Shown: positions 18,217-29,078, counted from the first letter of the stretch. The stretch is DNA of 64,000 bases from Erysipelatoclostridium sp. AM42-17 (GCF_003480255.1 NZ_QUIN01000007.1:14438-78437); one strand, 5' to 3'. Notes: generated by a model from the letters alone, not told the origin. Program-made: numbers and translations.

Positions 18217-19614
18217 TTACATGACTTTTTGATAACATGATAATAATGTTCCCGCTAACATATACTCTTGTAGATAATCAATCTTTATAATAGGTGGAAT
18301 GTATTCTTCAGGTAGGTATTTTTTTACTTCATTATAAAGATCTTGTACATCCGTTATAAGGAAACAACACATCACAATTTCTTGAGGATCAAGTAAACTA
18401 ATGATAGAAACAATCGTTTTAGCCATTGATTCAATTGCTCCTTCAGGTGTTTGATGAAGTTCTAAAGCATTTTTGGTTAAATTTAAAGGTAAAAATTGAA
18501 CTTCTCCTGATACATGATGTTTTCCTGTTAATAAACGGTCATGGACAATATTACCCACGCCAGCATATGAGATAATTGGTTGAAATATAAGTGAAAGTGA
18601 ATGATATTGATTTTGGGAAGCATGATATCCTAAAGCAACAGCATTCACATCATTTTCAAAGTAAAAATGTTGTGCATATCTTTTAGTAAAGTATTCAAAA
18701 TATAAATCATCTAACCCATCAATCATCATAGAGGTAATACGATCTTCATGAATTATACCTGGCATAGCAATACCAATAACTTGTACATTAGTATATTGAG
18801 CTAAAATACTATCGATCACATCATAATAATCTTGAATATACAACGTTTTTTTAATAATTTCATTATCAGCTAAAATTTGATTATTTTCTCCATAAAGACG
18901 ATATGCAATATGAATACGATGAGAATTTCTTACAAAACCTAAACATAAAATTTTCTTTCCTGTAGGTTCAATATTATTAAGTTTAACTGGGGATTGAGTT
19001 GTAGGTAAGATTTTTTTCTTTTCATTTCTTTTTTCTTCAATAAGTGCTAACATGGCTTTTACATCATATTTAGCAAATATTCTGGAAGGAATCTTAACGA
19101 CAATTTGATTCTGTAAAATTTCACTTACTTTAGCACACATATAAGAAATTTGCGGCGCTAATAAAATCATGTCATAATCATGTCCTACTTTATATAGATT
19201 ATTATATCCTATAGCATCTACATGGATGTCAATGCCTAATAGTTCTACTGCCTCATTCATTTTTTGAGCAAAATAGCTGGTTGTGAGTCCTCCCGAACAT
19301 GATAATAATACTTTTAATTTATGATGATTCGTTAAATGTTTAGTGCTATCTAACATTTCATTAAATAAATATACTGCATGGCGCATGTTTTTAAATTGAA
19401 AATGTAGGTAAAATTCTATTTCTTCAGTAATAATATTTTTTACTGAAAATTCTATGATACTTAAAGGATGAAAACATATTTGTCCTATTCCATATTTTGT
19501 TTCCATCTTAATTTCACCATCATCTACAAGATATAACTTACAATCATCCTGATTATGACTTAAAATCCATTTTTTATATACATTAATATAAATATCATTT
19601 AAAAATTCATCCAT
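18217..19614 (-). CDS. EIIB(Lac/Cel)-ROK fusion protein, probable sugar sensor
   Basis: 465 residues in three parts. Residues 1-98 are an unrecognised domain. Residues 99-195 match the PTS EIIB domain of the lactose/cellobiose family: LKVLLSCSGGLTTSYFAQKM carries the phosphorylatable Cys106, and DYDMILLAPQISYM is the family's other hallmark. Residues 225-465 match ROK proteins: IGIAMPGII, FENDVNAVALG with the catalytic-position Asp, and a modified phosphate loop SYAGVGNIV. No ROK zinc motif is seen. The ATG at 19614 has GGGAGGT before it; the longer frame would start inside that ribosome site. There is no HTH, so it is either a phospho-regulated kinase or a signalling protein. It neighbours an RpiR regulator and a GH1 gene. 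Confidence 0.75.
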   Translation of the reverse strand: MDEFLNDIYINVYKKWILSHNQDDCKLYLVDDGEIKMETKYGIGQICFHPLSIIEFSVKNIITEEIEFYLHFQFKNMRHAVYLFNEMLDSTKHLTNHHKLKVLLSCSGGLTTSYFAQKMNEAVELLGIDIHVDAIGYNNLYKVGHDYDMILLAPQISYMCAKVSEILQNQIVVKIPSRIFAKYDVKAMLALIEEKRNEKKKILPTTQSPVKLNNIEPTGKKILCLGFVRNSHRIHIAYRLYGENNQILADNEIIKKTLYIQDYYDVIDSILAQYTNVQVIGIAMPGIIHEDRITSMMIDGLDDLYFEYFTKRYAQHFYFENDVNAVALGYHASQNQYHSLSLIFQPIISYAGVGNIVHDRLLTGKHHVSGEVQFLPLNLTKNALELHQTPEGAIESMAKTIVSIISLLDPQEIVMCCFLITDVQDLYNEVKKYLPEEYIPPIIKIDYLQEYMLAGTLLSCYQKVM

Positions 19615-19637
19615 CGTTATACCTCCCATGCCTTTTG

Positions 19638-19682
19638 TTTACATCATTATTATAATAAAAAAATCTATAATAATAATGTAAA
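19638..19682. repeat. Inverted repeat upstream of the EIIB-ROK gene
   Basis: TTTACATCATTATTATA (19638-19654) and TATAATAATAATGTAAA (19666-19682) are 17-bp arms with one mismatch and an 11-nt centre. It lies 24-68 bases upstream of the ATG, so it is a candidate operator or an mRNA leader hairpin. Confidence 0.5.
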
Positions 19683-19762
19683 TTACTATTATAGAAACAA
19701 ATTTTTCTTTATTTTTTCAATCTTTAATTTAAATTTGAAAAAAATTTATCTTTTATATCTAA

Positions 19763-20653
19763 TTATGACTCTATTTCATCATTTAATAATGATACATTAG
19801 AGAAACGTTCATAATCTAATTGTTTAGATATTTCTTTTTTTGTTTTAATATGTTCATCATAATTAGCTTCAAAAATACAAGCAAAAATTAAATCTAATAA
19901 ATAATGAATAGCAATATTAGATGAAAATGTAGCAATTTTATTAGATAGTTTCTCTTTAGTCGTAATGGGTAACCAGGCATCTGCCAGTTTAGAAAAAGTA
20001 TTATCACCAATACTGGTTAGAGTCACCACGGGATATCCCTTTTCTTTTATTCTCTTTAATGGTGATAATAATTCTAAAGTTTCACCTGAATAAGAAACAA
20101 ATAAAGAACATGTATCTTTATTTGTATAATAAGAATAATAGTAATAAGCATCTTCATCTTGAATGATATTTACAGTTTTACCTATTGTTCGCATTTTTAG
20201 TTTAAAATCATAAGCAACACTAATTGGATGAGTTATACCATATACATTGATGATTTGACTGGATCTAAGCAATAATATAGCTTTTTGAAAACTATCATGT
20301 TCTAATAACTGATAAGTATCTAAAATACTTTCTGATAATAATGATGATAGATTCTTAGCGATGGTGAAAATTGAATCACCTTGTTTAAAAGGATAATTAG
20401 CGTCAACATGTGTTGTTTGTTTATTTAAATAATTCATTTCTTCAATTAAAGCTTTTTTAAGTTCCTTCCAGCCTTGATAACCGCATTTTTTAGATAAACG
20501 AACTGTCGTAGATAATGAAGTATATGTATTTTTTGATATTTCTGAAATAGAAACATCCTGCATACGATGTTGGTTATCTAATAAATAATGAGCAACAGTT
20601 TGTTCATTGGCAGTAAGATGATCATAGTATTCTAGTTTTTGAATGAGTAACAT
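19763..20653 (-). CDS. RpiR/MurR-family transcriptional regulator
   Basis: The 296-residue protein has the RpiR HTH in residues 1-75 (LTANEQTVAHYLLDN, then SISEISKNTYTSLSTTVRLSKKCGYQGWKELK) and a SIS sugar-phosphate-binding domain at about 105-250 (INVYGITHPISVAYDFKLKM; SLFVSYSGETLELL). It probably senses a sugar phosphate. It is divergent from the 6-phospho-beta-glucosidase gene at 20838 across 184 bp containing a clear palindrome, so it most likely controls that gene and itself. A paralogue is at 23095-23979. Confidence 0.9.
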   Translation of the reverse strand: MLLIQKLEYYDHLTANEQTVAHYLLDNQHRMQDVSISEISKNTYTSLSTTVRLSKKCGYQGWKELKKALIEEMNYLNKQTTHVDANYPFKQGDSIFTIAKNLSSLLSESILDTYQLLEHDSFQKAILLLRSSQIINVYGITHPISVAYDFKLKMRTIGKTVNIIQDEDAYYYYSYYTNKDTCSLFVSYSGETLELLSPLKRIKEKGYPVVTLTSIGDNTFSKLADAWLPITTKEKLSNKIATFSSNIAIHYLLDLIFACIFEANYDEHIKTKKEISKQLDYERFSNVSLLNDEIES

Positions 20654-20676
20654 ATTTTCCTCCTTTTTATAGATAA

Positions 20677-20724
20677 TTGGAAATTTATAGCTTTATTTTA
20701 CCTATATTTGGAAAAAATTTCCAA
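20677..20724. promoter_or_regulatory. Candidate RpiR operator between rpiR and bglA-like gene
   Basis: TTGGAAAAAATTTCCAA (20708-20724) is a perfect 7-3-7 palindrome, and the half-site TTGGAAATTT lies at 20677-20686. They occupy the intergenic region of a divergent regulator/target pair. Confidence 0.5.
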
Positions 20725-20759
20725 TTTTACTATTAAATTATCTATTTTACAGGAAATAA

Positions 20760-22261
<1,502 letters not shown>

Positions 22262-22262
<1 letters not shown>

Positions 22263-22879
22263 TGAAAAGATATCTTCTTTTTATACTTACTTTAATGATG
22301 GTTTCTATTGGTGATTCATTGTGTTTTAAAGCTAATATTGGCGTTTCGCCATATGAAGCCTTAGCCGTAACATTTAATTACATAAGTCATATCAAAGTAG
22401 GTACATTGACTCTCTTTGTTAATGCATGTATGATTCTTTTTCAAATTATGATTTCTAAACAATTGAAAATAAAATATATTTTACAATTGATGATGAGTTT
22501 ATTATTTGGAATGATTGTTAATACAATTGTTTATCAAATTCTAGGTAGTATTTCTCTTCAATATTATCAATCACTTATCATGGAAATCATTGGTTTATGT
22601 ATTTCAGCAAGTGGTTGTGGTATGCTTGTTGCCTTAAATGTATGTGTTTTCCCATGCGAAGGTTTCTCCCTTGCTTTATCCAATACATCTCACATTGATT
22701 TTCAAAAAGTTAGACAGATTTTGGATATCATTCTTGTTATAACATGTATATGTCTATCTCTTATCTTTCAATGTGGCTTTGCACTTAGGGAAGGAACTAT
22801 TATAGCGGCATGTATCTTTTCTCCAATCATGGGATTTGTAAAAGATCATGCATTTAAAAAGATTGTGATACTCAATTAG
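22262..22879 (+). CDS. YczE/YyaS/YitT-family membrane protein
   Basis: A 205-residue protein with about five or six membrane helices. It has the family features GDSLCFKANIGVSPYEALAVTFNYISHIKVGT near the N-terminus and a second related half (NVCVFPCEGFSLALSNTSHIDFQKVRQILDIILV), implying an internal repeat. Function is unknown; coupling to the GH1 gene hints at transport or membrane handling of a glucoside or aglycone, which is inference. The last 17 codons and the terminator are duplicated at 26157-26219. Confidence 0.75.
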
Positions 22880-22886
22880 TATCACA
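22824..22886. repeat. Direct repeat copy 1 (63 bp, 3' end of YczE-like gene plus terminator)
   Basis: Bases 22824-22886 match 26157-26219 with one mismatch (62 of 63), in the same orientation; 58 consecutive bases are identical. This copy holds the end of the YczE-like gene and its terminator hairpin GTGATACT/AGTATCAC (22865-22872 with 22878-22885), which is followed by a T-rich tract. Confidence 0.9.
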
Positions 22887-22903
22887 TTTATTTATTCCTT
22901 TAA

Positions 22904-23094
22904 TACCTCAATTGGTTGCACTTATCTCATATTTGAAAGTACATATCCTAACTTTTTATTTTAGTAACACTGTTAAGTAATAAAAACAATGATGAGTGAT
23001 TAGTTTAATTATATAAGAATTTAAATATAGTTTATTACCTATAAAAATATAATTTTAAAAATACTTATGATAAAATATTTCTAGGTGATGAAAT
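22904..23094 (+). promoter_or_regulatory. Leader/promoter region of RpiR gene 2, partly duplicated at 30944-31085
   Basis: About 140 bp of this region align to 30944-31085 at roughly 70% by eye. Shared blocks include GCACTTAT, AGTACATATC, ACACTGT and TTTAATTATATA. The intergenic sequence ends with AGGTGA before the RpiR start at 23095. No canonical operator is obvious. Confidence 0.45.
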
Positions 23095-23979
23095 ATGTTA
23101 TTAAGAGAAAAAATGGAAAATCATGCCTTTTCTAATTCAGAGAAAGCTGTTATTGATTATATTTTAGAAAAAAATGTTCTTATTAAAAATATGACTGCTA
23201 AAGAGATTGCTCAGGCAACTTATACTGTTCCATCTACGCTCATTAGAATTGCAAAAAAACTTAACTATTCAGGTTGGAACGAATTAAAAGAAGCTTATCT
23301 TAAAGAGGCTCGTTATCTGCAAAGTCATTTTTCAAATATTGACGCTAATATTCCTTTTAAAGATAATGACACGATGATGTCTATTGCTGGCAAGATTGCT
23401 ACTTTAAAAAAAGAATCAATTGATGATACTTTATCATTAATTACTCATGACGATTTACAAAAAGCGATTCAAATAATACGAAAAGCATCTTGCATTCATC
23501 TTTTTGCTGTAAGTAATAATTTACTCATTACCCAAGAATTTAAACACAATATGTCTCGTATTAGAAAACCTGTTCATATTCATGGTTTACAAAATGAAAT
23601 TATTTTTAATGCTACACTTGCAAGTGTTGATTCTTGTGCAATGATTGTTTCTTATTCTGGTGAAACTTATGTTTTGGAACATATAGCTCAAGCATTGAAT
23701 CATAAAAATATTCCTATTATCGCTATTACAAGTATTGGTTATAATACAATTGCTCGCATGTCACAATGTGTATTACGCATTTGTACAAGAGAAAAGTTAT
23801 ATTCTAAAATTGCTACTTTTTCTACCGATAGTGCAGTTACTTATTTATTAGATGTTATTTATTCATGTGTATTTGCCTTAGATTATAAGAAAAATTTAGA
23901 TATTAAAATTGAGACTTCTAAAGCCATAGAAACAGGACGTTTTTCTACTGTTGATATTTTAAAAGAAGATGAATTTTAA
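23095..23979 (+). CDS. RpiR/MurR-family transcriptional regulator
   Basis: The 294-residue protein has the HTH part (residues 1-75: FSNSEKAVIDYILEKN, AKEIAQATYTVPSTLIRIAKKLNYSGWNELK) and SIS domain (about 105-250; IHLFAVSNNLL and AMIVSYSGETYVLEH). It is clearly related to the regulator at 19763-20653 along its whole length, including the closing GRFSTVDIL/ERFSNVSLL. It converges on the MFS gene and lies in the segment flanked by 63-bp direct repeats, so it probably controls the MFS/aldo-keto reductase pair. Confidence 0.9.
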   Translation: MLLREKMENHAFSNSEKAVIDYILEKNVLIKNMTAKEIAQATYTVPSTLIRIAKKLNYSGWNELKEAYLKEARYLQSHFSNIDANIPFKDNDTMMSIAGKIATLKKESIDDTLSLITHDDLQKAIQIIRKASCIHLFAVSNNLLITQEFKHNMSRIRKPVHIHGLQNEIIFNATLASVDSCAMIVSYSGETYVLEHIAQALNHKNIPIIAITSIGYNTIARMSQCVLRICTREKLYSKIATFSTDSAVTYLLDVIYSCVFALDYKKNLDIKIETSKAIETGRFSTVDILKEDEF

Positions 23980-24020
23980 AAAGCTTTATCTCTAGAACAA
24001 TCTAGAAATAAAGCTTTTTT
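23978..24020. terminator. Bidirectional terminator, RpiR 2 / MFS
   Basis: AAAAAGCTTTAT (23978-23989) pairs with ATAAAGCTTTTT, with an inner TCTAGA self-complementary part. The hairpin lies between convergent genes. A close relative of this hairpin is preserved in the relic at 31090-31128. Confidence 0.85.
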
Positions 24021-25173
24021 AATCAAATAAACGATGTTCATTACCACTAGGTATTTTATAAATAATGCATAAAACTAATCCTATTACTGCAAAGCCAAAG
24101 AGAAAAATATAAAAGAATTGATATGAATATAAATCAATTAAATATCCAGCAAGTGCTTGAAATATAATAGAACTAAAACTTTTAAAAGTAGAAACAATTG
24201 ATAAAGCACTTATTTGATGTTGACTATCAATGATTGTAGCGATCACTTTCATATTAATCATAATAAAAGCCATAGTTGCTACTGACTTTGTCAAGAATGT
24301 CACAATAACTTGAATCATAACATAAGGTATAAAAGCATAGGTCATAAATTGAATCATCAATAATAGAAAAGTTAAAATTAATAATTGTTTATTACCAATT
24401 TTATTCATGTAATAACGTGATAATAAGATAACGGGTAATTCCATCATACTACCTGCAAATATGACCGTTGTAGCCTGAGATATTGTTAACCCATTATGTT
24501 GATACATTGCCGGTAAATAAATACTATTAACATTAGTCATACCATAAAAAATACAAGTAATAAGTATATAAAAGATTAACTTTTTATTTAGAAAAACATC
24601 TTTCATTGATGTTTTTTCTTTACCTTTTTCTTCTATTTCTTTAACATCTTGAGTACCAAATATCCCAATTGCACATAATACCATTCCGACAACAAAAAAA
24701 ACATACATTGCTTCAGGTGAGATATAACGATAAATAAGTCCACTTAATTGTGAACCACTGGCATATCCTATTGTTCCCCATATTCGAATAAGACCATACT
24801 TATGACTGGATACTGTGGCCATTCTTTCAATAATAGAGTTAACCCCATTTAAAATAGCTAATACCAGGCTATAAACAAAGGCAATCATATAGATATGATT
24901 AACAAAAATAAAGATAACTCCAAATATGCCTGCAATTGATAATAAAATTCCATTTACTATTTTCTTATCAAAGCGATCACATAAATTACCAATAAAAGGT
25001 TGTGTTATCATTGATAAGATAAAAGAACTTGATACAACAAGGCTGACATCACTTGCTTTATAGCCTTTATCCATTAGATAAACTGAAATAAGTCCAGAAA
25101 ATAAAGCCATAGATAAATAATAGAACATATACATTAAAAAATAACTTAAATAACTTCCTTGATATTTTTTCAT
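24019..25173 (-). CDS. MFS transporter (nucleoside/oligosaccharide permease-like)
   Basis: A 384-residue, twelve-helix major facilitator protein beginning GSYLSYFLMYMFYYLSMALFSGLISVYLMDKGYKASDVSLV. The loop IGNLCDRFDKK after helix 2 is the MFS motif A (GxLxDRxGxK-like), and RIWGTIGYASGS follows near residue 130. These fit the MFS_1-like group that includes LacY- and NupG-type symporters. The aldo/keto reductase gene ends 9 bp upstream of its start, so both likely share an mRNA. A relic of its 3' end is at 31128-31165. Confidence 0.85.
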   Translation of the reverse strand: MKKYQGSYLSYFLMYMFYYLSMALFSGLISVYLMDKGYKASDVSLVVSSSFILSMITQPFIGNLCDRFDKKIVNGILLSIAGIFGVIFIFVNHIYMIAFVYSLVLAILNGVNSIIERMATVSSHKYGLIRIWGTIGYASGSQLSGLIYRYISPEAMYVFFVVGMVLCAIGIFGTQDVKEIEEKGKEKTSMKDVFLNKKLIFYILITCIFYGMTNVNSIYLPAMYQHNGLTISQATTVIFAGSMMELPVILLSRYYMNKIGNKQLLILTFLLLMIQFMTYAFIPYVMIQVIVTFLTKSVATMAFIMINMKVIATIIDSQHQISALSIVSTFKSFSSIIFQALAGYLIDLYSYQFFYIFLFGFAVIGLVLCIIYKIPSGNEHRLFD

Positions 25174-25182
25174 ATAAGTCCC

Positions 25183-25998
25183 CTAAAAATTAAAGCAATC
25201 CGGATCTGGTCCCGTTCTTTTATGTTGATTAAGTTGATTCATTAGATTCATTTCTTCATGAGTTAATTCAAAATCAAATATATTCATATTTTCTATAATC
25301 CTATTTTCATGGATTGATTTTGGTAATACAACAATTCCTTTTTGTAATAACCATCTTAAAATAACTTGTGCTAATGATTTATGATATTTATTGGCTAATA
25401 TTTGAATAGCAGGTATACTCAAACAAGCACCACTTCCAAGTGGTGACCATGCTTCAACAACAATTTTATTTTCTTTACAAAATTGAATAGTTTCTTCATC
25501 TACCATTTGTGGGTTTGTTTCTATTTGATTAATACTAGGAATAATATGTACTTGAGATAACAGATTTTCAAGATGTGATTTTCTAAAGTTAGAAACACCT
25601 ATACTTCTTATTAATCCTTCTTTTTGTAACTTTTCCATTTCTAAATAAGCTTCCACATAACCCTCTGCCGGCCAATGAATTAAATAAAGATCAACATAAT
25701 CTAATCCTAGATTATCTAAACTTGTTTTTAAAGCCTCTCGTATTTTATAACTTCTAATGTCATCATTCCATAATTTTGTTGTTACAAATATTTCATTTCT
25801 TGGAATACCACTTTCCCTTATTGCTTCACCTACTGCTCTTTCATTATCATACACAAAGGCAGTATCTATATGTCGATATCCTGCCTTTAAAGCGTCAAGT
25901 ACTGCTTTTTTGGTATCTTCCTGACTTTGCCAAACACCTAAAGCAATAATCGGCATTCTATGTCCATCATTCAATAATACTTTTGTATCTTGATTCAT
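25183..25998 (-). CDS. Aldo/keto reductase (2,5-diketogluconate reductase-like)
   Basis: A 271-residue NADPH-dependent TIM barrel. The catalytic Asp/Tyr are in YRHIDTAFVYDNERAVG, Lys in FVTTKLWN and His in VDLYLIHWP. LGLDYVDLYLIHWP, IGVSNFRKSHLENLL and LPKSIHENRIIEN are the standard AKR signatures. It probably reduces a sugar or keto acid. The ATG at 25998 is preceded by AAAGGAGTAATCAA; the upstream Met in the same frame lacks a ribosome site. First gene of the AKR-MFS pair. Confidence 0.93.
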   Translation of the reverse strand: MNQDTKVLLNDGHRMPIIALGVWQSQEDTKKAVLDALKAGYRHIDTAFVYDNERAVGEAIRESGIPRNEIFVTTKLWNDDIRSYKIREALKTSLDNLGLDYVDLYLIHWPAEGYVEAYLEMEKLQKEGLIRSIGVSNFRKSHLENLLSQVHIIPSINQIETNPQMVDEETIQFCKENKIVVEAWSPLGSGACLSIPAIQILANKYHKSLAQVILRWLLQKGIVVLPKSIHENRIIENMNIFDFELTHEEMNLMNQLNQHKRTGPDPDCFNF

Positions 25999-26156
25999 TT
26001 GATTACTCCTTTCTTTCATGACTTATCATATAAAGAATGGATTTATTTATCTATATTAGTAAATTCAATTCAAACTGAATTTACAAAACACAAAGAATAT
26101 TGGTTATTTTTTGTAAATAAAATATGCATAATCTATAAAATAAGAAATCAATATAT

Positions 26157-26219
26157 CAATTATGGGATTTGTAAAAGATCATGCATTTAAAAAGATTGTG
26201 ATACTCAATTAGTATCACA
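26157..26219. repeat. Direct repeat copy 2 (63 bp), now the terminator of the Gfo/Idh gene
   Basis: This copy duplicates 22824-22886 (62/63). It contains an out-of-context piece of the YczE-like coding end. Here the hairpin is longer: GATTGTGATACT (26194-26205) pairs perfectly with AGTATCACAATC (26211-26222), directly beyond the Gfo/Idh stop on the minus strand. Confidence 0.9.
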
Positions 26220-26222
26220 ATC

Positions 26223-27248
26223 CTATAATATAACCTCTTCTTTTGTTAAACCTTCTTCTAATAATTTCATAAGAAGTAAGGTTTGTTCATTAGTAATCAC
26301 TTTTTCTTTACCATTCTTTAACACATCATAAACATGATCATATACTCTACCATAATCACCTACTTGTGATGTGATGACTTCAATAACATCTTTTCCATTT
26401 TCATCCACAGTATATAATTTACCATAATGTTCAGGTAAATCTACGCCAAAATCTTTATGACGCGGCATGTAAAATTCTTTAAGATGTTCTTCTTGTCGAT
26501 CAGGTGTCTCCTTAATAAATGTTCCTTGCTTACCATAAACACAGAAACTTGGTCTTTTATGTTTCATAAAATAACTTGATTTTAACGATATTTTTAAATT
26601 TCCATAATACATATCAATATCATAATAATCATTCATTTTATCTTCACCACATAGATGTCTTAGTTCATATTTGACTTTATCTGGTTTACCAAAATATGAA
26701 ATTATTTGATCCATTGTATGTACAACATGCCCATAATACAATGTATCGTAATAAGGAACACGTGTTGAATGAAGCGGCACTTCAGGTCGCCAATAGTCAA
26801 ACGTTAATACAATTTCAAATAATTCTCCTAATTTGCCACTTTCAATTACTTTTTGTACTGTTAAAAAGTCACTATCATATCTTCTGTTTTGATAAGTTTG
26901 TACAAATAAATTTTTACTTTTAGCTAAATCAAAGATTTCTTTAGCTTGTTCATAGGTTGGCATAAATGGTTTTTCAACCATTACATTTTTTCCAGCATTT
27001 AATACTGTTTTTGTAAGTTCATAATGTGTTTTAGGTGTTGTACAGATTACAATTAAATCTATTTGTGGATCATTAAGTAAATCATCTATATTTTCTGTAT
27101 AGTTTACACCGTCTATTTTTTTCCAAACATCATGAGATATATGAAGATCATAAATTGTTTTAATCTTTATATTGTTTCTTGTTAAGACATAAGGAATATG
27201 GTATCTGTTGGCACTTTTCCCATTTCCAATATAACCAATTGTAAGCAT
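26223..27248 (-). CDS. Gfo/Idh/MocA-family oxidoreductase
   Basis: A 341-residue NAD(P)-dependent sugar or inositol dehydrogenase. It has the N-terminal Rossmann motif IGYIGNGKSANRYHIP, the catalytic EKPFMPTYEQA motif (Lys near residue 95), and the C-terminal alpha/beta domain with YYDTLYYGHVVHTMDQII. It is the last gene after a fructose-type PTS and its PRD regulator, so it probably oxidises the imported sugar phosphate or its product. The gap to the upstream gene is 9 bp, indicating an operon. Confidence 0.9.
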   Translation of the reverse strand: MLTIGYIGNGKSANRYHIPYVLTRNNIKIKTIYDLHISHDVWKKIDGVNYTENIDDLLNDPQIDLIVICTTPKTHYELTKTVLNAGKNVMVEKPFMPTYEQAKEIFDLAKSKNLFVQTYQNRRYDSDFLTVQKVIESGKLGELFEIVLTFDYWRPEVPLHSTRVPYYDTLYYGHVVHTMDQIISYFGKPDKVKYELRHLCGEDKMNDYYDIDMYYGNLKISLKSSYFMKHKRPSFCVYGKQGTFIKETPDRQEEHLKEFYMPRHKDFGVDLPEHYGKLYTVDENGKDVIEVITSQVGDYGRVYDHVYDVLKNGKEKVITNEQTLLLMKLLEEGLTKEEVIL

Positions 27249-27257
27249 TTTTCTCTC

Positions 27258-29048
27258 CTATAATATTTGTTTTAAATCATCAAATGTCTTTACTTTTCGT
27301 AAAGCATCTACTGTATCAGGATTGCTTAATTGTTTGTTAATATAACTAAATATCTTTTTACCGTCTTGTTCATTAGGATTAATTCCTCCAAAGAAAATAA
27401 TTTGAACTTTTTCATTTTTCCAAATAATAGGATTTTCTAAAACAATAAAATATATAAAGGAAGGTTTGTCTACGACACAATGTGGAATAGCAGTGAAATG
27501 TCCTATTTCTGTAGAAAAATGTTCTTCTCGATGAATGATATCTTGTGCTGTTTCTTGGTTTATAAGTTTATCTTTACATAAGCTTTTAGTTAAAATATTT
27601 AATACCTGTTCTTTATTTTCACATTTTAAATATTGAAAATGTTCTCTATTAAACAAATGACTAAAATATGCGATATTTATTGTGTTTTTCATATAATGAT
27701 GTATACGTTCTATATCTCCTTCAGATAATATTGGGCTGACTACAAGAACTTTTTTTAAACGTATTTCATCATATTCATGTGTGGAGATAATAAAATCAAT
27801 ATGTTCAAGAGAATAATTTTCTAACATATAGTAAGGTAGTGTATCAACAACTTCAAGTTCAGGTATTTGACTTTCTAACTTATCTTTTAGTAAAACAGAT
27901 GTTCCTACTCCATTATCACATATAATAAGAATTTTTCTTTTCATCATATTTGATTTATTAATATTATTTCCTTCAAAGTGTAAAGCAATATATGCTATCT
28001 CATCATCAGAGAAGTTGTAATGTAAAGCTTGGTGTATTTTTTCAGTAAGGATTGTAGCATATTCATATGCCATATAATATTTAGATTTAATGACCGATTT
28101 AAGTGGATTTTCAACATGAATATTAATTCTTAATTTTTGACAAGTATCTTTTATATGTTGGTATAAATTATTAACTAATTTTTTATTAGACAACAAATCT
28201 TCATTATATTTGTTTTCAATATGTTCTAACGCTTCTGTTACAATCTTCTCTAAATCCTGATATTCACTATATGATAAAACCTGTCCCCCTAAGACTGAAG
28301 CTAAATAATATTTTAAATTCTCTTTTAATTCTAAGTGCATATGTTGATTGATTTCAGCAATCATGTGTTCGATTGCTGAAAGAGTCTTAATATGTATAGA
28401 AACATTGTCTAAATCTACTTCTATAGGAAGCATGGGTTCTCTCAAGATTGATACTTTGATATATTTTTCTAGTAAGTCAATTTCGATACTTCTTTTGATG
28501 ATTTTATTTTTTCTTAATTGTTTAATAATGCATTGATGTATAAATGATTGATCTAAATCAGCGTATATCTGATAAAAATAATGATCGATATCGGTATTTT
28601 CTACCATACATTGACGAATATTAATTTCATTTCCCTGAATAATCAATCCTTTTTTATTTTCTGATTTTAAGTCAAGATGATAATTCTTTAATACTTTTCT
28701 GATTGTTTTTAAAGCATTACTTACAGTATTACGATTGTAATATGTATTTTCACTAATTTGATCTATTGTTTGATGATCATGGATAAAAAGCTCATAAAAT
28801 ATATCTTGATTTAAGTTATCGTGAACCTGGCTTGAATTAAATACAAGTAATTCTTTTTGCGCAGGACTTGCTTTTAATAAATAACCATTTTTTGTAGATG
28901 TAACCACATCTTCTTGATCATTAATACTTTTAATGTATCTTTTTATAGTTCGAGGAGAAACATCTAACAATTCAGCTAACTTTACGCTTGAAACAGGTTC
29001 ATTATTTTCTGCAAGTATCTTTAGAATTTCACGATTTAATTTTGACAT
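27258..29048 (-). CDS. PRD-containing PTS regulator (BglG/MtlR type) with C-terminal EIIA domain
   Basis: A 596-residue multidomain regulator. Residues 1-55 are a winged HTH (LNREILKILAENNEPVSSVKLAELLDVSPRTIKRYI) and about 75-125 a second HTH. PRD modules span about 165-370 with the phospho-His motif DDEIAYIALHFEG. An EIIB-like domain has ILIICDNGVGTSVLLKDKL near 375, and an EIIA domain of the fructose/mannitol type has FTAIPHCVVDKPSF near 508. It should activate or repress its PTS operon according to phosphorylation state. It sits between the EIIC gene and the Gfo/Idh gene. Confidence 0.9.
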   Translation of the reverse strand: MSKLNREILKILAENNEPVSSVKLAELLDVSPRTIKRYIKSINDQEDVVTSTKNGYLLKASPAQKELLVFNSSQVHDNLNQDIFYELFIHDHQTIDQISENTYYNRNTVSNALKTIRKVLKNYHLDLKSENKKGLIIQGNEINIRQCMVENTDIDHYFYQIYADLDQSFIHQCIIKQLRKNKIIKRSIEIDLLEKYIKVSILREPMLPIEVDLDNVSIHIKTLSAIEHMIAEINQHMHLELKENLKYYLASVLGGQVLSYSEYQDLEKIVTEALEHIENKYNEDLLSNKKLVNNLYQHIKDTCQKLRINIHVENPLKSVIKSKYYMAYEYATILTEKIHQALHYNFSDDEIAYIALHFEGNNINKSNMMKRKILIICDNGVGTSVLLKDKLESQIPELEVVDTLPYYMLENYSLEHIDFIISTHEYDEIRLKKVLVVSPILSEGDIERIHHYMKNTINIAYFSHLFNREHFQYLKCENKEQVLNILTKSLCKDKLINQETAQDIIHREEHFSTEIGHFTAIPHCVVDKPSFIYFIVLENPIIWKNEKVQIIFFGGINPNEQDGKKIFSYINKQLSNPDTVDALRKVKTFDDLKQIL

Positions 29049-29078
29049 ATTTTTCTCCTTTCATCCTTAACTTCTTTA

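Noticed and set aside
25990..26190. 66-codon plus-strand frame between AKR and Gfo/Idh genes
   Set aside because: It reads through the AKR start region and the displaced 63-bp repeat; no ribosome site and no similarity to known proteins apart from the repeat.
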